64,000 nucleotides of DNA from Gp7-AA6 sp036001245 (lineage in GTDB: Bacteria; Acidobacteriota; Thermoanaerobaculia; UBA5066; Gp7-AA6). Positions within the stretch are counted from its first letter, which is position 1. Every line of letters starts with the position of its first letter. Below, in pieces: positions 41,627-49,284 of this stretch. Where the stretch lies: positions 22,579 to 86,578 of the forward strand of contig DASYUL010000015.1 of assembly GCA_036001245.1 (NCBI GenBank). The letters are read 5' to 3'. The notes beneath the pieces are model-generated. The model was given only the letters and a program-made list of their open reading frames with translations. It had not been told where the DNA came from and did not search any database. The position numbers were made by a program, and so were the translations under genes.

Positions 41627-43014
41627 GCGCGGACGGGTGTTCCGCGGCCGCGGCGGTGCCACGCGAAGTAGACGGGCACGCCGCTCAGGACGAGGAGGTA
41701 GCCCGGCCACGTCGTTCGGGGATTGCCCGCGAGCAGCACCGCAATCAGGACGGCGCCCGCGGCGGCGTAGAAGAGCGGAAGGACCGGATACCAGGGCGCG
41801 CGAAAAGGCCTCGGGAGATCGGGCCTCCTGCGGCGCAGAACGATGACGGCGACCACGAGAAGGACGAAAAACAGAATGTCGACCGAGATTACGTACTCGA
41901 GCAGGTCGCTGTAGCTGCCGGAGAGCGCCAGTATGGACGCCCAGAGCGCCTGCGCCCACAGCGCGTTCGCCGGGACCGCGGCGTCGTTCAAGCGCTCCAG
42001 GCGGCGGAAGAAGAGCCCGTCTCGCGCCATCGCGAACGAGACCCGCGCGCCCGACAGAATGAGACCGTTCACGCAGCCGAACGTCGAGATCATGATCGCG
42101 ATCGCCATCACCCGCGCAGCGCCCGGTCCGAAGAGCGCGGTCGCCACCGCCGTCGCCACGCGGTCGGCAGGAGCGTGCTGGATCGCGTGGAGCGGCAGCA
42201 CGTTCAGGTAGGCGACGTTCGCGAGAACGTAGAGCGTGGTCACGAGGAGGCACCCGACGAGGAGCGCCATCGGGAGTGTCCGGTCCGGCCTCTCGACCTC
42301 CTCCCCCGCGAACGTTACGTTGTTCCACGCGGATTGCGAGAAGAGAGGTCCGACCATCGCGATACCGAGCGCGACCAGCAGGGCCAGGCCGTGGAGAACG
42401 TGCCCGTCCAGCGAGACCGCGGTCCAGAACCCGCTCTCGCGCAGCGTGGCGTCGGGCCGGCCGAGAGCGAGTCCGCACGCCGTCAGTCCGAGGAGCGCGG
42501 CGAACTTCGCGAACGTAAAGACGTTCTGAGTCCGGGTGCCGGTCTCGAGGCCCGTCCCATTCGACGCGGTGAGCAGAACGATGACCGCCACTCCGACGCC
42601 CTGCGCAACCGAGACCGAGAACGGGCCGACGGACGTTTCCGTCTCGGAGACCGCCGGCCAGAGGACGCCGAGAAACTTCGCGAATGCGACCGCGACTGCG
42701 GCGATCGTTCCGGTCTGCACGACGAGAAACATCGTCCACCCGAACAGAAACCCGAAGAGCGGCCCATAGGCTTCGCGGAAGAAGACGTACTGCCCGCCGG
42801 CCCTCGGCATCATGGCAGCGAGCTCCGCGCAGCAGAGCGCCGCGACCATCGTCAGAACTCCCGCGATCGCCCACGCGGCGAGCAGCCAGCCGCCGGAGCC
42901 GAGCACGCGCGCGCTCTTCGCCGAGACGATGAAGATTCCCGAGCCGATCATCGAGCCGACGACGAGCGCCGTGGCGTCGAGCCGGCCGATGCCGCGAACG
43001 AGCTCGCGCTTCAA
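41623..43014 (-). CDS. APC-superfamily amino acid permease
   Basis: 463 residues with about 12 membrane segments, including the family start VVGSMIGSGIFIVSAKSA and AELAAMMPRAGGQYVFFREA in helix 2-3. It looks like the LAT/CAT-type basic or broad amino acid permeases. Being coupled to pxpBC (GTGA, 41623-41626) and preceded by MgtC, it may take up 5-oxoproline, glutamate or another amino acid, but this is inference. Its TTG start (43014) overlaps the MgtC stop (TTGA). Confidence 0.9.
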   Translation of the reverse strand: MKRELVRGIGRLDATALVVGSMIGSGIFIVSAKSARVLGSGGWLLAAWAIAGVLTMVAALCCAELAAMMPRAGGQYVFFREAYGPLFGFLFGWTMFLVVQTGTIAAVAVAFAKFLGVLWPAVSETETSVGPFSVSVAQGVGVAVIVLLTASNGTGLETGTRTQNVFTFAKFAALLGLTACGLALGRPDATLRESGFWTAVSLDGHVLHGLALLVALGIAMVGPLFSQSAWNNVTFAGEEVERPDRTLPMALLVGCLLVTTLYVLANVAYLNVLPLHAIQHAPADRVATAVATALFGPGAARVMAIAIMISTFGCVNGLILSGARVSFAMARDGLFFRRLERLNDAAVPANALWAQALWASILALSGSYSDLLEYVISVDILFFVLLVVAVIVLRRRRPDLPRPFRAPWYPVLPLFYAAAGAVLIAVLLAGNPRTTWPGYLLVLSGVPVYFAWHRRGRGTPVRA

Positions 43015-43475
43015 GAACGGTGAGCGCCGCGGCGGCGCCGCAGCCAGGCCTCGAGAGGTTTGACGCCGCGAAGGGTCGCGAGGTCGAGCACTGTCACTCC
43101 GACCGCGAGCAGGTACTCGGTGAGCGCGACGCAGATCCCGACCGCCGCGGCGAAGAGAACGGAAGCGGCCGTGGTCAAACCCCCGACGCGATCGCTGTCG
43201 CCGCGCCGGATGATCATGCCGGCCCCGAGGAAGCCAACCGCCGTGACGACGGCTTCGATGACGCGCGTCGGATCGGAGCGGACGAGGTCGCCCGCGGCCC
43301 CGAACCGCCGGATCATCGTGTCGGCGAGACCGACCAGAAGGGCCGCGGCGCCGGCGATGAGCATGTGCGTACGAAGGCCCGCGGGCTTGTCGGCAAACTC
43401 GCGTTCCAGCCCGATCAGGCCACCGAGCGCCATCGCGATGGCGACCTCACCGAGGATCTGCCAGGTGGGACTCAT
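43011..43475 (-). CDS. MgtC/SapB family membrane protein
   Basis: 154 residues, four or five membrane segments. Conserved signature GGLIGLEREFADKPAGLRTHML near the start and GFLGAGMIIRRG, then VRGLTTAASVLFAAAVGI-like sequence (GGLTTAASVLFAAAVG). This is the short MgtC form without the C-terminal soluble domain. In Salmonella and mycobacteria MgtC supports growth at low magnesium and affects ATP synthase; the role here is unknown. It is the first gene of the pxp operon. Confidence 0.88.
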   Translation of the reverse strand: MSPTWQILGEVAIAMALGGLIGLEREFADKPAGLRTHMLIAGAAALLVGLADTMIRRFGAAGDLVRSDPTRVIEAVVTAVGFLGAGMIIRRGDSDRVGGLTTAASVLFAAAVGICVALTEYLLAVGVTVLDLATLRGVKPLEAWLRRRRGAHRS

Positions 43476-43571
43476 CAGTGCCGAATCGTAAACCGTGGCG
43501 AAGCCGGTGGAGCGTCTGGTTCCTCGACCGGCGAACTTACAAACCTTTTTCGCCTTCGCCTTCTCGCCCGG

Positions 43572-44111
43572 CTACTCGAGGTCCTCCGCCGGCGCCGTGA
43601 AAGCGGCGAGCCGGTCCATGATCTTGGGGATCAGCTTTCGCGACATCCACGCCTCTCCGGAGGAGACTGCCTCGAGCGCTTCCGGAAGGAAACGGGCGAT
43701 CTCATCCTTTTTCACGCAGCCGACCGCGCCGTGCGAGAGCGCTTCGATGATCTTCGATTCCGAGGCGCGGCCAACGAGCAGGATGACGCGCGTTCGAGCG
43801 CTCTTGCGCCGCAGGATGGAGATGAGCGTCGCGCCGAACTCCGAGGAGAGCTTCAGGTCGAGCAGGACGACGCGCGGCTTCAACCGCGCGGTCGCCGAAA
43901 CCGCCTCGAGCCCCGTCTGCGCTTCGCCGACGACGCGCATGCCGCGCAGCGGCTGGATCGCGCGCACGCAGGCGGCGCGTCCCGCCTTGTCGGAGTCGGC
44001 GATCAGGATGGTCACGACCTGGTGCGGCCGCTTCGCGACCCAGGCGAGGCTGCCGCGCTTGCGGCGGCTCCCGCGGGTCGCCTTCGCCCGGGTCTTCTTC
44101 GCGCGCTTCAC
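43572..44111 (-). CDS. Stand-alone receiver domain with a basic N-terminal extension
   Basis: 179 residues. The first 30 are Lys/Arg-rich (KRAKKTRAKATRGSRRKRG). A CheY-like domain follows: ILIADSDKAG with one acidic residue of the usual pair, phospho-Asp85 in VVLLDLKLSS, a Thr/Ser switch position in VILLVGR and Lys in GCVKKDE. The C-terminus ends (LPKIMDRLAAFTAPAEDLE) without a helix-turn-helix. GTG 44111 overlaps the LuxR-type regulator stop, so the two are co-made. The basic arm might bind nucleic acid. Longer frame upstream is shadow. Confidence 0.78.
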   Translation of the reverse strand: MKRAKKTRAKATRGSRRKRGSLAWVAKRPHQVVTILIADSDKAGRAACVRAIQPLRGMRVVGEAQTGLEAVSATARLKPRVVLLDLKLSSEFGATLISILRRKSARTRVILLVGRASESKIIEALSHGAVGCVKKDEIARFLPEALEAVSSGEAWMSRKLIPKIMDRLAAFTAPAEDLE

Positions 44112-44785
44112 CGCGCCACCCGGTTGTATTCCGTGACGAAGAGCGCGAGCCCGAGACGATCCGAAAGTCCCAGCTTTCGAAAAATGGCGGTCAGATGCGC
44201 CTTCACCGTGGCCTCCGTGATGTTCAGTCGGCCCGCAATCTCCTTGTTGCTCGCCCCGCCGCCGATCAGCTGTGCGATCTCGCGCTCCCTCGGCGTCAAC
44301 CGGTCGAGCCGGGTATCGAGGTTCGGCGGGAACTCCTTGTGCCGCCGCTCCGTGAGCGAAGTCAACTCTTCGAGCAGCGGTGCGTAGACGTTCCGCGCGA
44401 CCCAGATCTCGCCCTTCAAGACGACCGTCACCGCTTTGCGCAGCAGCGCCGAGTCGGTCTCCGAGCTGCAGTAGCCGCGGGCGCCGGACTTCAGCGCGGC
44501 CAGGCCCTCGCGGTCGTTCGGGGTGCTCGTCAACAGCATGACCGAGGTGAGCGGAGACAGCTTCTGGATCGCCGCGACCCCATCGACGCCGCCCAGCCCC
44601 GGCAACGCCAGGTCGAGCAGCAGCGCGGCGGGCTTCAGGTTGGCCATGCTGCGCTCGAGCGCGGAGCGCTCGGCGACCTCGTAGAGCGGGAACTTTTCGG
44701 CAAGTCCCTGGGACCATTGACCGCGCAGCCCCGCGATGGGGCTCGCGATGAGAACAACGGACGCTGTGCGTTGTTTATCGGACAT
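44108..44785 (-). CDS. NarL/FixJ-type regulator with a degenerate receiver
   Basis: 225 residues: receiver (1-125), linker, and a C-terminal LuxR-type helix-turn-helix (LTPREREIAQLIGGGASNKEIAGRLN then VKAHLTAIFRKLG). The receiver keeps an Asp at 58 (LLLDLALPG) and a serine switch, but the acidic pair that binds magnesium is replaced by Ala-Ser-Pro at 14-16 (VLIASPIAG), so phosphorylation by a normal kinase is doubtful. Such atypical receivers often work by ligand or protein binding. The HTH is fully conserved, so it should bind DNA. Confidence 0.88.
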   Translation of the reverse strand: MSDKQRTASVVLIASPIAGLRGQWSQGLAEKFPLYEVAERSALERSMANLKPAALLLDLALPGLGGVDGVAAIQKLSPLTSVMLLTSTPNDREGLAALKSGARGYCSSETDSALLRKAVTVVLKGEIWVARNVYAPLLEELTSLTERRHKEFPPNLDTRLDRLTPREREIAQLIGGGASNKEIAGRLNITEATVKAHLTAIFRKLGLSDRLGLALFVTEYNRVAR

Positions 44786-44917
44786 GAACTGAGGCTCCCC
44801 GAAAAGTACAGGTGCGGCGTCAAGGTGTCAACTTGAAGACGCGTAAAACCTTCTCATCTGGCACGGACCCTGCTCGACCGAAGTCGGAGGAAAGGCGTGC
44901 AGATGGGAGGTGCTTCG

Positions 44918-45391
44918 ATGTCGAAGTTCGTTTCGAAAGGTCTTGCTGCAGCGCTCCTCGCGGGCGCCTTCGCAGCGTCTGCTGCGGCTCAGCTTCCGCC
45001 GCCTCCGCCTCCGGTTCCTCGCCCGCCGCTGCCCGACGAGATTCGTCCGACGATCGTGGTGGTCGCGCCACCCGCCGTTCGCGTCGAGCGGGTGACGATC
45101 GCCCGCCCGGGAACGGGTTACGTGTGGGCGCGAGGATACTGGGATTGGGACGGTAACTCCTGGGAGTGGGTCCCCGGCCGCTGGGTCTTGGCGCCCGTCG
45201 CCGGCGCGACGTGGGTCGGGCCGCGGTACACGCGGGTCTCGACGGGCTGGCGGTACGTCCCGGCGCATTGGTCGAGCCAGCGGGTCGTGACCGTCGAGCG
45301 CGTCGGAAAGGGGCGCGCGCCCGGGCACGTCAAGGGAAAGGGAAAGGGCCACTGGAAGGGGAAGGGCAAGGGCCACCAGAAATACGACTGA
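44918..45391 (+). CDS. Exported WxxGxW-repeat protein with a Gly/Lys-rich tail
   Basis: 157 residues. Signal peptide (FVSKGLAAALLAGAFAASAAA-Q), a proline stretch, then a YXWGxW-type module: YVWARGYWDWDGNSWEWVPG repeats the W-x-x-G-x-W motif, continuing GRWVLAPVAGATWVGPR. The C-terminus is a basic run of GKG and KGHWKGKGKGHQ units. This domain is widespread as short repeats in secreted proteins of proteobacteria and acidobacteria; function unknown. ATG 44918 has GGGAGG upstream. Confidence 0.8.
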   Translation: MSKFVSKGLAAALLAGAFAASAAAQLPPPPPPVPRPPLPDEIRPTIVVVAPPAVRVERVTIARPGTGYVWARGYWDWDGNSWEWVPGRWVLAPVAGATWVGPRYTRVSTGWRYVPAHWSSQRVVTVERVGKGRAPGHVKGKGKGHWKGKGKGHQKYD

Positions 45392-45620
45392 ATCCGCCGG
45401 CGGCGAACCCGGGGAACCTCTCGGCGGATCTTTCGCTGATCACACGAGGAGCCCCGATGCCGTTCGCCGCCGTTCTCGCCCTCCTGCCGCCCCGGGGACT
45501 GTCGCGGGGACACCGCGGAGCTCGTGAACCTCGTGGAAAAAGCCGGGCGGCTGAAGCAGCGAGCGCCCGGCGACTCGAGGCGAAGAGGGGCCAGGTTAAA
45601 ACCTGACCCCACAAAGAAGT
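45392..45620. other. Non-coding gap with one repeat copy
   Basis: I see no gene here. It holds the GGGGTCAGGT-type inverted repeat at 45587-45610 and some GC-rich hairpin-prone sequence. The opposite-strand frames are short and arginine-rich. Confidence 0.5.
45587..45610. repeat. GGGGTCAGGT-type inverted repeat, copy 2
   Basis: GGGGCCAGGT and ACCTGACCCC face each other across TAAA, pairing except for one mismatch. Lies immediately before the stop of the DUF5916 remnant. Confidence 0.7.
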
Positions 45621-45880
45621 CTAGGTCTGGAAGGTGTAGGAAACCTTGAGGAACAGCTGGCGTCCGGCCTTGACCGAGTCGCCGTTCGACAGCAGAGCCC
45701 GGCTCTCTCGAACACTTCTCCGCCGATGCGCGTCGCCGCAAGATTCAGCTCGACGTCTCCGATCAGGTTCCGCTTTCCCTGAAAGATCACCCCGGGCACG
45801 ATGTTCCGATCGATCGCGAATGTTTTCACGTTTGTCTTGTACGTTTCATTAAAAAGGAAGTTCCCGTCTTGCGTCGGGGA
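45621..45880 (-). pseudogene. Remnant of a DUF5916 paralogue (C-terminal pieces)
   Basis: Two fragments of the DUF5916 barrel end are readable in different frames on the minus strand. Near 45850-45720 one reads NIVPGVIFQGKRNLIGDVEL, like RIFPGVQFQGKLNSSGEL in the intact gene at 46923; nearer the end LLSNGDSVKAGRQLFLKVSY precedes TFQT and the stop at 45621, like DRQFFLKVSYAFQR in the intact copy. The middle (about 180 residues of the intact protein) is missing and the frame changes. This is a deletion-decayed second copy. Confidence 0.75.
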
Positions 45881-45915
45881 AGCGTTTATTGGTAGGAAGC
45901 GACACCGGCCCTTGC

Positions 45916-46824
45916 ATGAATCGCTCACCGGCACGAACGCTCATTCTCTTCGCGACCATCGCCGTCGCAGCGTCGCCTCTTCACGCCGGCGGCGCGTGGG
46001 TGCCGCAGCCCGGCGAGTGGAGCTTGAACCTCGGGTACTCGAAGAAACACGCAGCCAGCTCCTGGAACGCGTTCGGGGAGCGATTCGACAACTCGAGCCA
46101 GCACGACTTCCGGTACACGTACTTGGACGGCGACTTCGGACTCTTCCCGAAGCTCTCGGGTCAGTTCCTGCTGACTTATCTCGACGGTCGGGAAGGCCCG
46201 CCGGGAGACCTGGAACGCAACGAGGGTTTTTCGGATGCCTGGTTCGGACTGAAGTACCAGGTCCATGGAGGCCGGCTTCCGATGGCTGTCGGCGCGTCGA
46301 TTCGAACGCCGGTGTTCTACGACCGCGAGGGGCCGTACAACCGGTACGTCTACGACTCGCAGGGCAACATCCGGGGGTTGAACGACGAGTGGCGTGGACT
46401 GCTCAAGTACGACTACACGCTCGCGTACTACGTGAGCCGCTCCTTCCTCGGGGGCGCGGGCTGGGTCAACCTGATGGCCGGCTACACGTGGCGCATCGGA
46501 GCGCCCGCGGACCAGATCCCCGCTTCTCTCGAAGGGCGGTACCCGATCCCCCGGCTGGGCGGTGTCGCGGTCAAAGGACAGCTCCTGTGGGTGTGGAGTC
46601 TCCACAACGACTCGCCGAGACGGCCCGACGACCGCTTCGGCAGCAACCCGACGTTCAGCTTCAACCGCGCGAGCATGGGCCGCATTGGCGGTGGTCTGAT
46701 CGTGCCCCTGCCGCTGGGACCCAGCCGGAACTGGAACGTCGAGGTCGGTTACAACAAGTGGATCTGGGGCCGCTCCGCGCGCACGTACCAGGAGCCGTAC
46801 ATCTCCATAGGACACGGTTGGTAA
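45916..46824 (+). CDS. Outer-membrane beta-barrel protein
   Basis: 302 residues. Signal peptide (NRSPARTLILFATIAVAASP-LHA) then repeated aromatic beta strands (WSLNLGYSKK, HDFRYTYLDGDFGLF, SGQFLLTYLDGREG, YDYTLAYYVSRSF, WNVEVGYNKWIWG) and a terminal aromatic residue in ISIGHGW, typical of a porin-like or transport-linked barrel. No specific family is certain; it is similar in style to phenol-degradation MetA-like barrels. ATG 45916. It converges with the large DUF5916 gene, with a palindromic repeat between them. Confidence 0.8.
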   Translation: MNRSPARTLILFATIAVAASPLHAGGAWVPQPGEWSLNLGYSKKHAASSWNAFGERFDNSSQHDFRYTYLDGDFGLFPKLSGQFLLTYLDGREGPPGDLERNEGFSDAWFGLKYQVHGGRLPMAVGASIRTPVFYDREGPYNRYVYDSQGNIRGLNDEWRGLLKYDYTLAYYVSRSFLGGAGWVNLMAGYTWRIGAPADQIPASLEGRYPIPRLGGVAVKGQLLWVWSLHNDSPRRPDDRFGSNPTFSFNRASMGRIGGGLIVPLPLGPSRNWNVEVGYNKWIWGRSARTYQEPYISIGHGW

Positions 46825-46832
46825 AGAGACTC

Positions 46833-46910
46833 TGTCATCCCGAGCGAAGCGAGGGATCTTGCTGAACTATCGCCGCCAGATTCCTCGTCGCTGCGCTCCT
46901 CGGAATGACA
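46833..46910. repeat. TGTCATTCCGAG-type palindromic repeat, copy 2
   Basis: Arms TGTCATCCCGAGCGAAGCGA and the reverse TCGCTGCGCTCCTCGGAATG-ACA bracket a short centre. It fills the gap between the two convergent outer-membrane protein genes and could act as a bidirectional terminator. Confidence 0.85.
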
Positions 46911-46922
46911 GGGCTCTTGACC

Positions 46923-49244
46923 TCACCGTTGAAACGCATACGACACCTTCAAGAAGAACTGTCGGTCGTTGTGAGCGAGGTCTCCCGCGTCGTTGATCAC
47001 GCTCGTGTCGCCGTATCCGACGAAGAGGACCGACTGCCAGTTCAGCTTGTAGGAGAAGAGCGCGGAGCCCTGGAAGGACCCGCTCTTTCGCGAGACCTCG
47101 AAGTCGTAGAGACCCGGGTCCCTCTTCGTCTCCACGTACTGTCCGATCAACCGCAGAAACGCGCGCGCGGAGAACGTGTAGGCGGCGCGGAGCCGCGCGA
47201 CCGACGCCGTGAACAGTCGGCCGCTCCGGCCCGCGTCTTCGGCGTCGACGTCGAGCCATCGTCGCGTGCCGTTGAACTGGAGGTCGAGGTGGTCGGTCGG
47301 GCGGACGTCCGCGAACAGTCCGACGCTCGCGCCGTCGCCCACGCGGACGTTGTCGAAGTCGATCTCCTGCCCGACGAATCCGTTCACCGAGATGCGCGAC
47401 ACGAGCCGCGACGGCGACACCCCGACGGAATACGCGAACTGCTTCCGGTTGAGGAGCTTCTCGCCGACGCGCACCCGGTCGAAGTTGACGTCGAGCTCGC
47501 CGCTCGAGTTCAGCTTCCCCTGGAACTGAACGCCCGGGAAAATGCGGTGGTTCAGGATGTCGCCGTCGCGCTCCCAGTAGAGGTGGACGACGAAGATCGG
47601 CTCGATGCGGCTGAAGAAGAAGTTCTTCGGAAAGAACTGGCGCCCGAGGAAGTTGCGCGCGCGCCGGTAGCCGACCTGCGGCAGAAAGCCGTTGTCGGCG
47701 CGGAAATCGTCGCCGATATCCTCGTAGGTCGTCCGCCAGACCCACGTCCGGCTCGTGTGGAGCCAGGACAGGAACCCGGCCCCCGATGACAGCTTCCTCC
47801 CGTCCCACTCGTCGGCGAGGTCCGGCCGCTCGGGAGTGCGCGTCGAGCTGTGGAGGAACTGGCCCGTCACCTCGTCGCTCTCGCTCGGCCGCCACTGGAA
47901 GTCGGGGCCGAGCACGCGGTTGTATCCGCCGCCTTCGTTCTCGCGATCGGTCAGGATCGCGCCGACGAACGAGCGGCCGATGTCGTGCCGCACGCGACCG
48001 ATCGTGTCGACCGACTTGAAGTCCTGGTTCGCGAGGTCGGAGGACTGGGGGCCGGGGATGATGACGCTCCCGCCGCCGCGGTCCTCCGTGACCAGAAGCG
48101 TGTACGCGGTCGAGCCGAACTTGCCCGTCCCCCGCGCGCCCCACCGAGGCGAGGTGATCGTCCGCGTGTAGACCGTGGAGATGGGTGTCTCGAGGAGGTC
48201 GACTCCTTCCAGGAAGAACGGCCGCTTCTCCGGGAAGAAGAGGGCGAACCGCTCGTTGACCGAGATCTGCGCGACGTCCGACTCGATCTGCGAGAAGTCG
48301 GGATTCACCGTCACGTCGAGCGCGGTGTCGGCGTTCGGCGTCCACTTGACGTCGAGCCCCGCGTCCCCCTCGATCGGTTCGTTCACGAACTCCGTCCCCG
48401 GCTCTCCGGTGCGCGGGTGTCCGCTCTCCGACGCCGTCACGTACGGCGCGACGACCAGATGACCGCCCCGCGGGAGCCCGGTGATCCCCGTCCACTCGCG
48501 CGAGCGGCAGACGAAGCAGTTGCCGCCGCGCGGCAGCTTCACGTCGAAGATCTGGTAGCGGAAGTCGCGCGGGTAATTGCGGTACAGCATCAACCCCCAC
48601 GTTTGAGGGTCCCCTTTCGGATAGCGGATCGACGTCAGCGGGATCCGGATTTCGACGACCCAGCCCTTCGGCCCGATCGATCCGGCGGAGTCCCAGAAAA
48701 AGTCGGGCGAGAAATCCTCGCTGCCGGTCGCGTCGTTCGTGATCCCGTCGTCCTGGATGCCGCGCGGGTTCACGAAGAACTCGACCGCCGACCGCCGGTC
48801 GTTCTTCGGGTCGAGGATGAGCCCGACGAAGTCCTGGTCCGAAAAGACGTTGTCGCGGTCGACGTACGGCGCGCGGACCTTCGCGGGGTTGGGGTCGCGG
48901 TTGTCGAACGCGACGTAGAAGAAACGCGCGTCGTACCCGACGTAGGCGATCGTCTGGACCGGGGGCGGCACGTTGTCCCCGACGTTCGACTCGTACCAGA
49001 TCTCGACCTTCGCCGCCTCCCGCCAGCCCGGGTCGGAGAGGTCGCCGTCGACGTGGATCGGCGAGATGATCTTCGGCAGGACGATCGGCGGCTCGCCGTC
49101 CGGCGCGGGCTTCGCCTGCGTGGCGGCGACCCCGGGCGCGGCGGCGAGGACCAAAATCGCGAAAATGGGGACGGCGTTCACCGTCCAGACGTTACGAGCA
49201 GACCCACGAAAGGTTTCGTAGGCTCCCGGTGCGGAGCCGGCCAT
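46923..49244 (-). CDS. DUF5916 outer-membrane protein with a CBM9-like N-terminal domain
   Basis: 773 residues. A hydrophobic segment (FAILVLAAAPGVAA) leads into a carbohydrate-binding-module-9-like domain (about 55-230, HVDGDLSDPGWREAAKV and WVVEIRIPLTSIRYPKG) and a large C-terminal DUF5916 barrel (NPDFSQIESDVAQISVNERF and FPEKRPFFLEGVDLLET are diagnostic) ending in the aromatic strand SYAFQR. These proteins are common in Acidobacteriota and Bacteroidota; they lie at the cell surface and their ligand is unknown. ATG 49244 gives a long N-region; GTG 49181 would place the signal peptide at the very start and is an equally good choice. Confidence 0.9.
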   Translation of the reverse strand: MAGSAPGAYETFRGSARNVWTVNAVPIFAILVLAAAPGVAATQAKPAPDGEPPIVLPKIISPIHVDGDLSDPGWREAAKVEIWYESNVGDNVPPPVQTIAYVGYDARFFYVAFDNRDPNPAKVRAPYVDRDNVFSDQDFVGLILDPKNDRRSAVEFFVNPRGIQDDGITNDATGSEDFSPDFFWDSAGSIGPKGWVVEIRIPLTSIRYPKGDPQTWGLMLYRNYPRDFRYQIFDVKLPRGGNCFVCRSREWTGITGLPRGGHLVVAPYVTASESGHPRTGEPGTEFVNEPIEGDAGLDVKWTPNADTALDVTVNPDFSQIESDVAQISVNERFALFFPEKRPFFLEGVDLLETPISTVYTRTITSPRWGARGTGKFGSTAYTLLVTEDRGGGSVIIPGPQSSDLANQDFKSVDTIGRVRHDIGRSFVGAILTDRENEGGGYNRVLGPDFQWRPSESDEVTGQFLHSSTRTPERPDLADEWDGRKLSSGAGFLSWLHTSRTWVWRTTYEDIGDDFRADNGFLPQVGYRRARNFLGRQFFPKNFFFSRIEPIFVVHLYWERDGDILNHRIFPGVQFQGKLNSSGELDVNFDRVRVGEKLLNRKQFAYSVGVSPSRLVSRISVNGFVGQEIDFDNVRVGDGASVGLFADVRPTDHLDLQFNGTRRWLDVDAEDAGRSGRLFTASVARLRAAYTFSARAFLRLIGQYVETKRDPGLYDFEVSRKSGSFQGSALFSYKLNWQSVLFVGYGDTSVINDAGDLAHNDRQFFLKVSYAFQR

Positions 49245-49284
49245 CGACTGTTGGACGTACCCGAGCGGCTGCGCGTTTTGAGGG

